This document shows, piece after piece, positions 8,350-17,140 of a DNA stretch of 25,556 bases. Both the position numbers and the translations under genes were made by a program. Origin of the DNA: Candidatus Cloacimonadota bacterium. Its GTDB lineage: Bacteria > Cloacimonadota > Cloacimonadia > Cloacimonadales > Cloacimonadaceae. The DNA lies in the NCBI GenBank assembly GCA_023230795.1, contig JALNWR010000007.1, positions 1 to 25,556 on the forward strand. The letters are read 5' to 3'. Positions within the stretch are counted from its first letter, which is position 1; each line of letters starts with the position of its first letter. A model generated the notes under the pieces. The model had not been told where the DNA came from, made no database searches, and was given only the letters and a program-made list of their open reading frames with translations.

Positions 8350-9156
8350 TTATGAAATCAGCTTTGGAGATGTATTATGCCGCAGTTCAGCTATGATTTC
8401 TGCCATAATGCTGATGGCAATTTCATAAGGCTGCTGGCTGCCAATCCGAAGCCCGATGGGAGCATGCACTTGATTGAGCAGATCATCGCTATAGCCCTGT
8501 TCACGCAATATATCAAAGGTCTCAGATACTTTATGTTTGCTGCCTATCATGCCCAGATATCGGAAGTCTTGCTTGAGGCATTGCTGCAAGACCCGCTGAT
8601 CATGCACATGTCCATGGGTCATTATCACTATCCAAGAGTGCGGGCCAAAACTCACCGCTTGGGAAACATCGGAAAAGTCTATCAGATGCTTGCTGTGAAA
8701 GCTATCTGGCGGAATATTGTCCAGGATATCCTGGCGCTTGTCTATTAAGTGCACCCAAAAGCCGCAGAGTTTGGCCAGATGTCCCAAAGCCTTGCCACAA
8801 TGTCCGGCTCCGAGGATAAAGAGCTGATTGGGGATATATAGCGCTTCCATGAACACAGTGACCGATCCGCCGCAGATCATGGTAGTGGGCTTGCTATCCT
8901 CCAGCTTATCACTACCTAAGTCAAAGCTGATTTGCAAAGGCTCAGCCGGCTGTTTTTCCCGAACAAACTCAATGATTTTGTGTTCCAGCTCTCCCCCACC
9001 CAGATTACCATAAACAGCATCTTGGTAAGGGATGAGCAGCTTCATTCCAGCCCGGGCCGGAGATGAGCCATCGGTGTGGATGATGCAGGCCTGCCAGAGG
9101 GGTTGATTGTTTGCGCTTAGTTCTGCTACTTTCTGATAGTATTCATTAGTTTGCAC
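8350..9156 (-). CDS. xdhC: XdhC/CoxI-family molybdenum-hydroxylase maturation protein
   Basis: This 268-residue protein has the two XdhC parts. The N-terminal XdhC_CoxI domain shows GSSPARAG (~30-37), GNLGGGELE (~50-58) and MICGG (~93-97). The C-terminal Rossmann domain opens with LFILGAGHCGKALGH (~112-126) and ends with IGLRIGSQQPYEIAISIMAEI. XdhC proteins bind the molybdenum cofactor and help sulfurate and insert it into xanthine dehydrogenase-type enzymes. The start chosen is the GTG at 9156: a GGAGG lies five bases upstream, and the N-terminus then begins just before the conserved domain. A longer frame to 9210 would run 65 bases into the upstream gene. The chosen start overlaps the methyltransferase stop by 11 bases. 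No molybdenum hydroxylase subunit is present in the window. Confidence 0.88.
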   Translation of the reverse strand: MQTNEYYQKVAELSANNQPLWQACIIHTDGSSPARAGMKLLIPYQDAVYGNLGGGELEHKIIEFVREKQPAEPLQISFDLGSDKLEDSKPTTMICGGSVTVFMEALYIPNQLFILGAGHCGKALGHLAKLCGFWVHLIDKRQDILDNIPPDSFHSKHLIDFSDVSQAVSFGPHSWIVIMTHGHVHDQRVLQQCLKQDFRYLGMIGSKHKVSETFDILREQGYSDDLLNQVHAPIGLRIGSQQPYEIAISIMAEIIAELRHNTSPKLIS

Positions 9157-9952
9157 ATCTGCCTCCAAACATGATTTGATAAAGTGCCACCGAAGCAGCC
9201 ACGCTGACATTAAGAGAGTTCTTCCAGCCCAATACCGGAAGATATACTATTTCATCACAAAGGCTTAAGACTTTGGGGTCAATCCCCAGAGCTTCATTGC
9301 CCACTACCAAAGCCAAAGGCAGATCAAAATCTGCATTATACACCGATCGGGAGGGTTCAGCGGTCTCCAGGGCATAGATTCTGTGTCCTGCGCTTTTCAA
9401 CTCCAATACTGCATCCGTGGTGCTTTCAAGATACTTGAAAGGCACTCTCTGAGTGGTGCCCAGGGCTGTTTTTGCCATGTTGGGATGCCCGGGAGTGGGC
9501 GATATCCCGCAGAGGATCAATTCACCGATAGACAGGCATTCCGCAATGCGGAATAGCGAACCTACGTTAAATACGCTACGCAGGTTATCCGCAATCACAG
9601 TGATCTGAGCAGCGCGCTGGATAGAATCTGGGTCTGGACTGGCATTACCATCTCCGGTTTTCAGGTGAATCTGGCTATCCTTGAGGGCTTTATCACCCTG
9701 ATAGGCAGAGAGGGCACGCAGGAGTCGAAAGGGGTCGGTGGGCAGATTTCGGATCAGGGTGTCCATTCTGACAGGTAAGGTCTTTTTGCACAGTGGATAT
9801 AGCTGCTGCAACTGCTGAATCAGCGACAGCCGTTTGTCAGCATCTGCCAGCTCATATTCCAGCTCGGCCAGGAGTTTGTTTAATGCCTTGATCTGGGCAT
9901 CGAAACTGAAGTTTTGAAACTTCTCCGGGCTGTATCTGGCGATGAACTTCAT
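9146..9952 (-). CDS. TrmH/SpoU-family RNA 2'-O-methyltransferase
   Basis: This 268-residue protein carries the three SPOUT motifs of the TrmH family: NLRSVFNVGSLFRIAE (123-138), VVGNEALGID (216-225) and YLPVLGWKNSLNVSVAASVA (237-256). The C-terminal half should form the trefoil-knot SAM-binding domain and act as a dimer, methylating a ribose 2'-OH in rRNA or tRNA. The N-terminal ~110 residues are helical and charged and do not look like the standard substrate-binding domain of RlmB-type enzymes, so the target RNA cannot be named. The ATG overlaps the gmhB-like stop in an ATGA. The stop overlaps the xdhC start. Co-transcription in the lptD operon is very likely. Confidence 0.9.
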   Translation of the reverse strand: MKFIARYSPEKFQNFSFDAQIKALNKLLAELEYELADADKRLSLIQQLQQLYPLCKKTLPVRMDTLIRNLPTDPFRLLRALSAYQGDKALKDSQIHLKTGDGNASPDPDSIQRAAQITVIADNLRSVFNVGSLFRIAECLSIGELILCGISPTPGHPNMAKTALGTTQRVPFKYLESTTDAVLELKSAGHRIYALETAEPSRSVYNADFDLPLALVVGNEALGIDPKVLSLCDEIVYLPVLGWKNSLNVSVAASVALYQIMFGGRCAN

Positions 9953-10542
9953 GAGAAAAATCTTTTTATCATTTCGGCGGCGGTAAGGATGTTCTCGCAG
10001 ATAAAGTCAGGCTTGTATTCTGCATCAGAGCTGATAAGCTTGCCCATTTCCTCTTTGCCGTTTCCGCTGAGCAGCAAAATGCTCTTCATATTTGAATTTT
10101 GGGCAAAGCCAATATCGGTGCCTCTATCGCCGATCATGAAGGATTGGCAGGGATCAAAGCTGTATTCTGCACTGGCCTGTTTGAACATACCTATCCCCGG
10201 TTTACGGTCTTCATGATCGATATTGTAGGGCTGCACAATTCCATCTATATGATAAGGGGAAAAGTAGATGCCATCCAGCTGAATTCCTGCGTCTGAGATA
10301 AGCCTAAGCATCTTTTCATGCACTTTATCCAACTGTGCAAGATTCAGATATCCCCGGGCTATACCGCTTTGATTTGTAACTATAAAGATCAGGTAGCCCA
10401 GCTCTTTGAAGATGCGCAGGGCGTCAGGAGTCTCAGGATAAAGATGATACAGATCAGGGTCTTTGATATAGCCAAATTCATCCGGGCTGATCGTGCCATC
10501 CCGATCCAGAAATATCGCGCGTCTAATACTTTTTACTGTCAC
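9949..10542 (-). CDS. gmhB: HAD-family phosphatase, GmhB-like (heptose 1,7-bisphosphatase type) with altered zinc site
   Basis: This 197-residue protein is close to D-glycero-D-manno-heptose-1,7-bisphosphate 7-phosphatase, an enzyme of LPS inner-core heptose synthesis. HAD motifs present are FLDRDGT (nucleophile D13, acid/base D15), TNQSGIARG (56-64), RKPGIGMF (113-120) and IGDRGTD (D139, D143). The start is GTG at 10542 with GAGG ten bases upstream, overlapping the end of lptD by 20 bases. The zinc loop is unusual: where the E. coli enzyme has CPHH...CDC, this one has SPYH (95-98) and HED (110-112), so all four expected zinc ligands appear replaced. It may be a zinc-free GmhB or a related sugar-phosphate HAD phosphatase. 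Its position beside lptD favours an LPS role. Confidence 0.82.
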   Translation of the reverse strand: MTVKSIRRAIFLDRDGTISPDEFGYIKDPDLYHLYPETPDALRIFKELGYLIFIVTNQSGIARGYLNLAQLDKVHEKMLRLISDAGIQLDGIYFSPYHIDGIVQPYNIDHEDRKPGIGMFKQASAEYSFDPCQSFMIGDRGTDIGFAQNSNMKSILLLSGNGKEEMGKLISSDAEYKPDFICENILTAAEMIKRFFS

Positions 10543-12913
10543 TGGTTTTAAACCTCAGGGATTCCGGGAATTGCTTGTTGAAGAAGACAATGCGGTAATC
10601 CCAATATTCATTACGTTTGGTAAAGGAAAAGTCCAGCTTCCAGCAGTGCAGGTCACGGCTCAGGTTAATGCCCTGTGAGATAAGCTCTCTATCTTTCAGG
10701 TTGTAGTAGTTTGAATAGCTCAGGCTGAAGTTTTGGGTTAGCTTGAAGCTGGCATTCATCCTGAGATTCTGGCTACGGGGATTCAAAAGACTCTTGGGAG
10801 CAAAAAGATCGTGGGTGAGGGATAGATTCCAGCTATCGGTCGAGGTACCGGGAGCCTTGGCAGCAGTCTCCTCCCCAAAGGCGGAAAAAGTTCTATTCAA
10901 AGGCATGGGGAAATAATCTGCATAACTTGCATCTCCGCCGATGCTAACAGTTTGAGAGAAGTGTTGATTCTTGATAGCCAGATCATCAAGGCCTATTGCA
11001 TAAGTGTCCTGGATCAGGCTCAACCGAGAGTTATAACTCGCTTTCAGCTTGTTCATACTCCAGCTATTATGTTTGAGCGAGCCCAGAGCAAAAGGTCCAG
11101 GCCGGAAATTCACGCTATGAGTGATATTGCCAAAGCGTTTGCCTTCCTTGAAAAGATTTGCGGAGATGCGGGAATCCAGGCTGAATAGATCGTTTAACTT
11201 GCGCTGATTGCCCTCTTCACCCAGTTTAAGCTGCCATTTCTGTGCCAGGCCAAAGCTGAGATTGGCCTGTTTCTCTACGTTCTGTCTCAGAGATATTCCT
11301 CCGAAACCATAGAATTGGTTATTGTCAGCATGTTCCGGCAGATATGTAAGGCCCACCGAGGGAGTCATGACATGACGGATGACATTGACCCCAGAGGAGC
11401 CAAAGGCGCGGAGTCCGAAAAGATTGAAGCTGCCATTTACAGAGGCCGAGTAGTCATTGCCTCGCACCCATTTCTCTTGCTCACGATTGCGGTCAAACCA
11501 GGCTTCGTTATAGTCCACGCTTTGCCGCAGATTCAGCCAACCGCGGTAGTTAAAACTATTTGACAGCCCCAGAGACTGCCTGATGCCTGCGTGATGCTCT
11601 ACCAGGTATTGATCCGGATTCTCGTCATCAGGTGTGTTTGCCCAGATGTAATCCTGAAAAGAGGGGTCCTTGCTGCGGATATTCCCGCTATGATCCAGGC
11701 GGGCATTGTAATGAAAACTCAAGCCTGAATACCAGACCTCGCTGCTTTGCCCCAAAAGCTCATATACCGGCCTGCTGGATACGCTCCAGCTTACGCTTGG
11801 CAAGCTGAGGCTGGCGGTATCGTTGATCAAGTCTTGATTGTACAAAGCACCTGCATTCAGATATGTAGTGCCGATGGGCTTGCGATATGAGATGCTGGAA
11901 CTCAGCCTTTGAGCCAGGGATTCATCTACCAGATCACTGCCTTCCCATATTCTTTTGTTACTGATGAAGTCCAGGGAAATGTCCAGGGCGGATTTCTCCG
12001 GCAGGTCATGATGGTGATTTGCCCTCAAGGACCAGTCAAATTGAGTGCCGGCGCTATTTGTATTCTTTTGATAGCTGGCATTCAGACCACCGCTGTAGTA
12101 GTATCGTTTCAAGTATCGGGAATTAAAATTAGCCTTCCATCCTGTCTTTTCCATCAGGTCCATACCCAGAGTGAAATCGGCAAAATCCTTGTAAGGGTAA
12201 TACACGGCCAGATCACGGATGTATTTGCCATCCACGTTGTTATAGCCAGGTTCCGGAACCAGGATGCCGGGATGACGTCCGCGCTTTATACTCATGGTAA
12301 CGAAGGGGAAATAGAAGACAGGCATGTGATTCACATAGGCCACCACATGTTTCCCCACCACTTTGTCCTTTTGATATATGCGCATGGCTTTTGCCCAAAA
12401 CCAAAAGCTGGGCTCGGCCAGATCGCAGGTGGTAAAGCTGCCCCCATCAATGTCATAAATATCTGTGCCTATTTTACGGATCTCCTGCCCACTGTAATAG
12501 CCGTTTTCGATATAACTCTGCCCCTGGCTCAGTCGCCCGGTCTGACTGCGAATGTCATAGCTTACATCCTCACCTATCAAAAGCTGAGCCCCATCCTGCA
12601 TCAGGGTAAGCCCAAAGGTGGTAGCCTGCTCCTTTTTCAAATCCAGAAAGAGTGAATCTGCCTGAATTTTAGAACTGCTGTATTCTATAGAGGTATTGCC
12701 ATGCAGCCAGATCTGCTCATCTTCGTAATAAGCACGAATGCTGTCTGCCGCATAAAATAATGAATCCAGTGCGCTTGGCTCATCCAGATTGACTTTGAGG
12801 CTGTTCTGAATGGCTTCCGAACTTATGGGCACAGGCTCCCCCTGGCTTGTTTGAGCGAGAAACAAGCCTGGCATCAAGCATAGGATCAGGATACATAAGA
12901 CGGGTATTTTCAT
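10523..12913 (-). CDS. lptD: LptD, outer-membrane LPS-assembly protein
   Basis: This 796-residue protein has a signal peptide (MKIPVLCILILCLMPGLFLA). An OstA/LptA-like jellyroll follows at about 45-170 (IWLHGNTSIEYSSSKIQAD..., DVSYDIRSQTGRLSQG), then the characteristic segment GGSFTTCDL...PSFWFWAKAMRIY and MPVFYFPFVTMSIK. From about residue 230 it becomes an aromatic-rich series of alternating strands typical of the LptD barrel. LptD with LptE inserts LPS into the outer leaflet, so the organism is predicted to make LPS or a similar glycolipid. It is the first gene of a minus-strand operon with the gmhB-like, methyltransferase and xdhC genes. Only one cysteine is visible in the N-terminal part, so the interdomain disulfide pattern of E. 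coli LptD is probably absent. Confidence 0.93.
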   Translation of the reverse strand: MKIPVLCILILCLMPGLFLAQTSQGEPVPISSEAIQNSLKVNLDEPSALDSLFYAADSIRAYYEDEQIWLHGNTSIEYSSSKIQADSLFLDLKKEQATTFGLTLMQDGAQLLIGEDVSYDIRSQTGRLSQGQSYIENGYYSGQEIRKIGTDIYDIDGGSFTTCDLAEPSFWFWAKAMRIYQKDKVVGKHVVAYVNHMPVFYFPFVTMSIKRGRHPGILVPEPGYNNVDGKYIRDLAVYYPYKDFADFTLGMDLMEKTGWKANFNSRYLKRYYYSGGLNASYQKNTNSAGTQFDWSLRANHHHDLPEKSALDISLDFISNKRIWEGSDLVDESLAQRLSSSISYRKPIGTTYLNAGALYNQDLINDTASLSLPSVSWSVSSRPVYELLGQSSEVWYSGLSFHYNARLDHSGNIRSKDPSFQDYIWANTPDDENPDQYLVEHHAGIRQSLGLSNSFNYRGWLNLRQSVDYNEAWFDRNREQEKWVRGNDYSASVNGSFNLFGLRAFGSSGVNVIRHVMTPSVGLTYLPEHADNNQFYGFGGISLRQNVEKQANLSFGLAQKWQLKLGEEGNQRKLNDLFSLDSRISANLFKEGKRFGNITHSVNFRPGPFALGSLKHNSWSMNKLKASYNSRLSLIQDTYAIGLDDLAIKNQHFSQTVSIGGDASYADYFPMPLNRTFSAFGEETAAKAPGTSTDSWNLSLTHDLFAPKSLLNPRSQNLRMNASFKLTQNFSLSYSNYYNLKDRELISQGINLSRDLHCWKLDFSFTKRNEYWDYRIVFFNKQFPESLRFKTSDSKKY

Positions 12914-12995
12914 CTATTCACCATATAACTTAAGATTTGAGCTGCCCTTTCATGTCAAGCAATTCCGCATTTCTTTAGGTTGACGAGAATCTCGC

Positions 12996-13023
12996 TTGAC
13001 AGAAAAGGACTGCCATTTAGAAA
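12996..13023 (+). promoter_or_regulatory. Candidate sigma-70-type promoter for the PPDK-like gene
   Basis: A perfect TTGACA (12996-13001) is followed after 16 bases by TAGAAA (13018-13023), four of six to the -10 consensus. The start of transcription would be about 13030, leaving a leader of about 40 bases that contains GAGG (13060-13063) before the GTG at 13072. A short palindrome CGAGA-A-TCTCG (12984-12994) lies just upstream of the -35 and could be an operator. The region is the divergent gap between lptD and this gene. Confidence 0.45.
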
Positions 13024-13071
13024 GGCTATAGGGGGAGAGATTAAAGAAACTAAAATATTGAGGAAACAGTT

Positions 13072-16000
13072 GTGGATAGCTTAGAATCGAAGGCTTTAAC
13101 CGAGAACCTTCAAGCCACCAGGGTAATTAAGATACAGTTTGATGACTCTGCTAAATGGTTGCTGGGTCTTTCCAGTGATTATTTTGGAGTCAACCAGCGC
13201 CTGCGTGCCTTTTTGGAAGAATTATATCACCCCTTTGTAAATCCTGGAATAGCTTTAGCTTTGATGCGTACCAGCATTCTGGGGGATCTTTGGTGGTTTT
13301 GCGGCCATGAACAGGTTGAAGCTGCCCTGAACGTGATCCTGGATTTTTACATCAAAGCCGAGATTATTTGCACAAAGGATGAAGAGCACAAGAAGCTCTT
13401 TCAGGACTTTCTGGAGTTTAGTTCTGCCCTTTGTGAGTATCCGCTGCCTGCTTTGTTTGATCGTGTACTTAGCATGATAAAAAGCTTTTGCTCAGCGCAT
13501 GAGATGCTATTTGTCCGCCTCAGCAGCGTGGCCAGCAGAGCTTTGATAAAGCTGGAGCAAAAAGGCTGCGATAGCCAGCAGTGCACACAGCTATTGCGAT
13601 ACTTGCTGGAAGCTACTCTGTCTTACTGGCAAGAGAGCACCGATATCAATTCCTGGCTGAGCAATCTGCAAGATAAGCCGGAGCATATAGACCTTTCTGC
13701 TCTGCCTTCTGATGAGTTTTACCAGCATTGGCAGAAAGAGGTCAGGGATGCTACTGGCATTCTTGATCTGAAAGCAGTTCCCGCCTTTTCTGAGATTGCA
13801 AGCCTACATCGGGATTATATCCGCGAATTTCCGCATCTCAGCCATCGGGTGCAATACATCTTCTTTCTTTTGGGCCTGCCCACCATGATAGACCTCATGG
13901 ATCACCTTTTGTGGGATTTAAACCGGCAATTGGCCAATCTATATGAAGAGCTTACGCCGCCGGAAGTATCCCGGATGCTGGATACGGTATTTGAAGCTCT
14001 GAATTCCTTTAGCAAGACGCATCTGAGCATAGTACTGGATTGCCTGCACACCATCGGAAAAGCCGTATTGAAAGGCTCCAATCTGGAGCTAAAACGAAAA
14101 ATCATCGAGCAAATCATAGACCTCGGCTTCACGGCTCCCGGAGAAGTGCGCATCGCCAGCGACTGGCAGATTGATGTGGACAAAAACCACGTAAAACACC
14201 TGCGCATCCTGCTTGAGCTCATCGCTATAAACCCACTGCAAAACAAAGACCTGCTCGCCTTCACCATCATCAGCATGACCCGCAAGGGAGTATTCATTGC
14301 AGATACAGACCTCTTTCAAAAGGATGTTTCTGCCTTTTTGGGAGCAGAGCTAAAGCCCATCTTTGTGCAGAGCAAGCATCTTTTGCGAATGTTTCCCGTA
14401 TTCTTCAACGAGATCGGAGCCGAAGGCGAGATTCGTGATGCCAGTACAAATCTGGATGAGCTTTCCCAGCGTAAAGACCGCCTCATTCATTTTTTGCGCA
14501 AGCAAGTGCATACCGAAAGCAACAACACTCACATCACGCTGATAGAGAAAATCCTGCGCTATTGGGTTACGATGGACCCCAGTCCCTTAGAGAAGAATAT
14601 CCCGGAGGATGTATGGCAGCAAATCAAGACTCCGGACGAACGCATACAGGCGCAAAGCAAGGCTGTGAATGCTTTTCTGGCCCAGATCGGGCTCAGCGAT
14701 ACCGAGCTGTTGGCGCTTTCATGGCAAAAGGTGGAGATCATCTTTAAGGACCTGGAAGAGGATTATTATACCAAACGTCTGAAACTTCTATGCTACTGCC
14801 ACTTTTTGCTGAAAGACAAGTACAATCTCGATCCTTATGATATAGTGAAATTCCTTTCCCGATACAACTTTTTTGATGCCAAAGAGCAAAACCGCTTGCG
14901 CACCAGCCTCACCCGCAAAGACTATGAAAGCTCTATCCGGCAGATGCTGGGATACATCGGCAGGCTGAATGCTCAAGTGCTGGACCCCAAACCTACCAGC
15001 CCCTGGGAAAATATCTATTACAAACGCCATGTCGCCGCGGGCATACCTTCTATGTATGGCATCTACAAAGAACCCAAGCTGGAAGCCATGGGCATGGTAT
15101 TCAGGCTGGAAAACGTGATACGCCGCCTCTTTGAACGAAGCAGAGAGCAGCTTAATCTCTCTTACATCAATGGCAAGACCCTGCGCCGCATCATCCGTAT
15201 TCTGGATATTTACGATTACGCCATGGAGCAGGAAATGGTGACCAGCGATGCTTTTGGCAGCGCCCTGGCCATGCTGAGTTCACTCCAAAACATCTCCAAT
15301 CTCAGCCTGGATCAATATCTGGATATCTTCAATCTGCTCAAGGACAGCGTAAACGAGATCATCAACGAATACTATTACCGCTTTTACGATTCTCAAATAG
15401 CCAGATTGGAGGCAGACAAGAATAGCAAGCAGCAAACAGAGATTTTTGCCGAGGAATTTTATCGTAGCTTGCTTTCTGCGTCTTTTTTGGTTCAAGGATT
15501 GGATGGTTTTATCACCCGGATTTTGGAATCCCTGAACGCGATGCGTAAGCTCTTTAGCAAAGAAGATATCACTAAACTGATGTCTTACGATCCGGATCGG
15601 CTTTTCTTCCATCTTTACACCCGTAATTCCCGCATTGAAAATCAGGTCTTGTTAGGCTCCAAAGCCTTTTTCTTAAAGCGCATGTACCAATATGAATTCC
15701 CCGTACCTCCGGGCTTTGTGATTACCACAGACCTCTTTCGCAATCGGGATATCATAAATACTCACCCCGATATTTCTGCGGAGTTTGACGCTTTACTGAA
15801 CATAAATCTTAAGAAAATGGAGCGTTACACCAAGTTGGAATTTGGCAATCCCGATCGCCCCTTGCTTTTTTCCGTACGCAGCGGAGCGCCGATGAGCCTG
15901 CCCGGAGCCATGGATACTTTCTTGAATATCGGGCTAAACGACGAGATCACCGCCAAACTTTCCAAAACCAAGAATTATAGCTGGACTGCTTGGGATTGCT

Positions 16001-17109
16001 ATCGCCGCCTGATCCAAAGCTGGGGCATGGCCTATGGCATAGACCGCGATGAATTTGACAAAGTAATGATAGACTACAAAAAGCAATATGCCGTTCAGCT
16101 CAAAAATCAATTCACCCCTAAACAGATTCAAGATATGGTGCAGGATTATAAATCTGTGCTCAAAAATCATAATGTAGCCTTGGATCAAGACCTCTTCACA
16201 CAGCTTTACAAATCCATCTCCCATGTCTTGGACAGCTGGGATACAGAACGCGCCAAGCTCTATCGCACCAAGCTTCACATTGCGGAAGAATGGGGAACGG
16301 CAGTCATCATCCAAAAGATGGTGATGGGCAATATCTCTTTGGAAAGTGGTACCGGAGTGCTCTTTACTTTTGCGGATTGGCACCAGGAACCCGGCATCTG
16401 CCTGAATGGAGACTTTACCCTATGCAGCCAGGGAGAAGACGTAGTCGCCGGTTTGGTGCATACTCTGCCCATTTCTGAAGCAGAAAGGAAAAGGCAACAG
16501 GGAGACGTATCTTTGGAAAAGGACTTTCCCGCCCTGTATCATAAGCTCTTGCGATATGCCAAGCAGCTTATCGAAGACTACCGCTATCCCCATCAGGAGA
16601 TTGAATTTACCTTTGAAGGCCCCTCTGAAAAGCAGCTATATATACTCCAGACCCGAAATCAGGTAATCCGCAAAAGTCCGGAATACAAGGTTTTAGGCAC
16701 CAAAGATTCCAAGATGGATAGCATCGGAACCGGGATTGGCATTGGCAAAGGCGCCATGAACGGCATCATTGTGATTCGTGAAGAAGACATCGAGATGTAC
16801 AAAGATCAGGGCAAGCCCTTGATCCTGGTACGGCCGGATACCGTGCCGGATGATATGGCACTGCTCTTTGAATGCCAGGGACTTTTAACTTCCAGAGGCG
16901 GCGTAACTTCCCACGCTGCAGTAACCGCCACGCGCCTGGGTCTGGTAGGCATAGTAAATTGCCGTGAACTCTTTGTGGATGAAGATAACTCCACCTGCAG
17001 AATCGGGAATTTGCAACTAAAAGCGGGAGACAAAATCTCACTGGATGCCACCGGCGGAGCTATCTACCTGGGACACTATCCCTTGCAAAGCGTTTATTCA
17101 CTTTTTTAG
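13072..17109 (+). CDS. PPDK-like ATP-grasp/phosphohistidine protein with large unassigned N-terminus
   Basis: This 1345-residue protein starts at a GTG with GAGG eight bases upstream. Residues ~1-850 are helical and leucine-rich with no family I recognise. Residues ~860-1210 are a PPDK_N/PEP-synthase-type ATP-grasp domain: LLGSKAFFLKRM...VPPGFVIT (~858-885), LLFSVRSGAPMSLPGAMDT (~930-950), and YILQTRNQ near its end. Residues ~1225-1330 are the mobile PEP-utiliser domain with the catalytic histidine in SRGGVTSHAAVTATRLG (H1281). The protein ends soon after, so the C-terminal PEP/pyruvate-binding barrel of real PPDK or PEP synthase is missing. It probably uses ATP to phosphorylate H1281 and passes the phosphate to an unknown acceptor, as in rifampin phosphotransferase or glucan water dikinase logic. 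It is followed 31 bases later by a GAPDH gene. It should not be named ppdK. Confidence 0.88.
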   Translation: MDSLESKALTENLQATRVIKIQFDDSAKWLLGLSSDYFGVNQRLRAFLEELYHPFVNPGIALALMRTSILGDLWWFCGHEQVEAALNVILDFYIKAEIICTKDEEHKKLFQDFLEFSSALCEYPLPALFDRVLSMIKSFCSAHEMLFVRLSSVASRALIKLEQKGCDSQQCTQLLRYLLEATLSYWQESTDINSWLSNLQDKPEHIDLSALPSDEFYQHWQKEVRDATGILDLKAVPAFSEIASLHRDYIREFPHLSHRVQYIFFLLGLPTMIDLMDHLLWDLNRQLANLYEELTPPEVSRMLDTVFEALNSFSKTHLSIVLDCLHTIGKAVLKGSNLELKRKIIEQIIDLGFTAPGEVRIASDWQIDVDKNHVKHLRILLELIAINPLQNKDLLAFTIISMTRKGVFIADTDLFQKDVSAFLGAELKPIFVQSKHLLRMFPVFFNEIGAEGEIRDASTNLDELSQRKDRLIHFLRKQVHTESNNTHITLIEKILRYWVTMDPSPLEKNIPEDVWQQIKTPDERIQAQSKAVNAFLAQIGLSDTELLALSWQKVEIIFKDLEEDYYTKRLKLLCYCHFLLKDKYNLDPYDIVKFLSRYNFFDAKEQNRLRTSLTRKDYESSIRQMLGYIGRLNAQVLDPKPTSPWENIYYKRHVAAGIPSMYGIYKEPKLEAMGMVFRLENVIRRLFERSREQLNLSYINGKTLRRIIRILDIYDYAMEQEMVTSDAFGSALAMLSSLQNISNLSLDQYLDIFNLLKDSVNEIINEYYYRFYDSQIARLEADKNSKQQTEIFAEEFYRSLLSASFLVQGLDGFITRILESLNAMRKLFSKEDITKLMSYDPDRLFFHLYTRNSRIENQVLLGSKAFFLKRMYQYEFPVPPGFVITTDLFRNRDIINTHPDISAEFDALLNINLKKMERYTKLEFGNPDRPLLFSVRSGAPMSLPGAMDTFLNIGLNDEITAKLSKTKNYSWTAWDCYRRLIQSWGMAYGIDRDEFDKVMIDYKKQYAVQLKNQFTPKQIQDMVQDYKSVLKNHNVALDQDLFTQLYKSISHVLDSWDTERAKLYRTKLHIAEEWGTAVIIQKMVMGNISLESGTGVLFTFADWHQEPGICLNGDFTLCSQGEDVVAGLVHTLPISEAERKRQQGDVSLEKDFPALYHKLLRYAKQLIEDYRYPHQEIEFTFEGPSEKQLYILQTRNQVIRKSPEYKVLGTKDSKMDSIGTGIGIGKGAMNGIIVIREEDIEMYKDQGKPLILVRPDTVPDDMALLFECQGLLTSRGGVTSHAAVTATRLGLVGIVNCRELFVDEDNSTCRIGNLQLKAGDKISLDATGGAIYLGHYPLQSVYSLF

Positions 17110-17140
17110 AAATAAATAACAGATAAAGGAGACCCAAAGC

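Noticed and set aside
9157..9210. An upstream extension of xdhC to 9210
   Set aside because: It would overlap the methyltransferase gene by 65 bases, and the GTG at 9156 has a strong GGAGG at the right distance.
11909..12655. A 248-codon open frame on the plus strand
   Set aside because: It is wholly antisense to lptD, whose family match is clear; composition and lack of a ribosome-binding site fit a shadow frame.
12930..12958. TTGACA on the minus strand as a promoter for lptD
   Set aside because: The best -10 is TCTTAA (three of six) and would place the transcription start about 10 bases from the ATG, leaving no room for a ribosome-binding site.
13072..17109. Naming the gene pyruvate phosphate dikinase
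   Set aside because: The C-terminal PEP/pyruvate-binding barrel is absent, so the PPDK reaction cannot be assumed.
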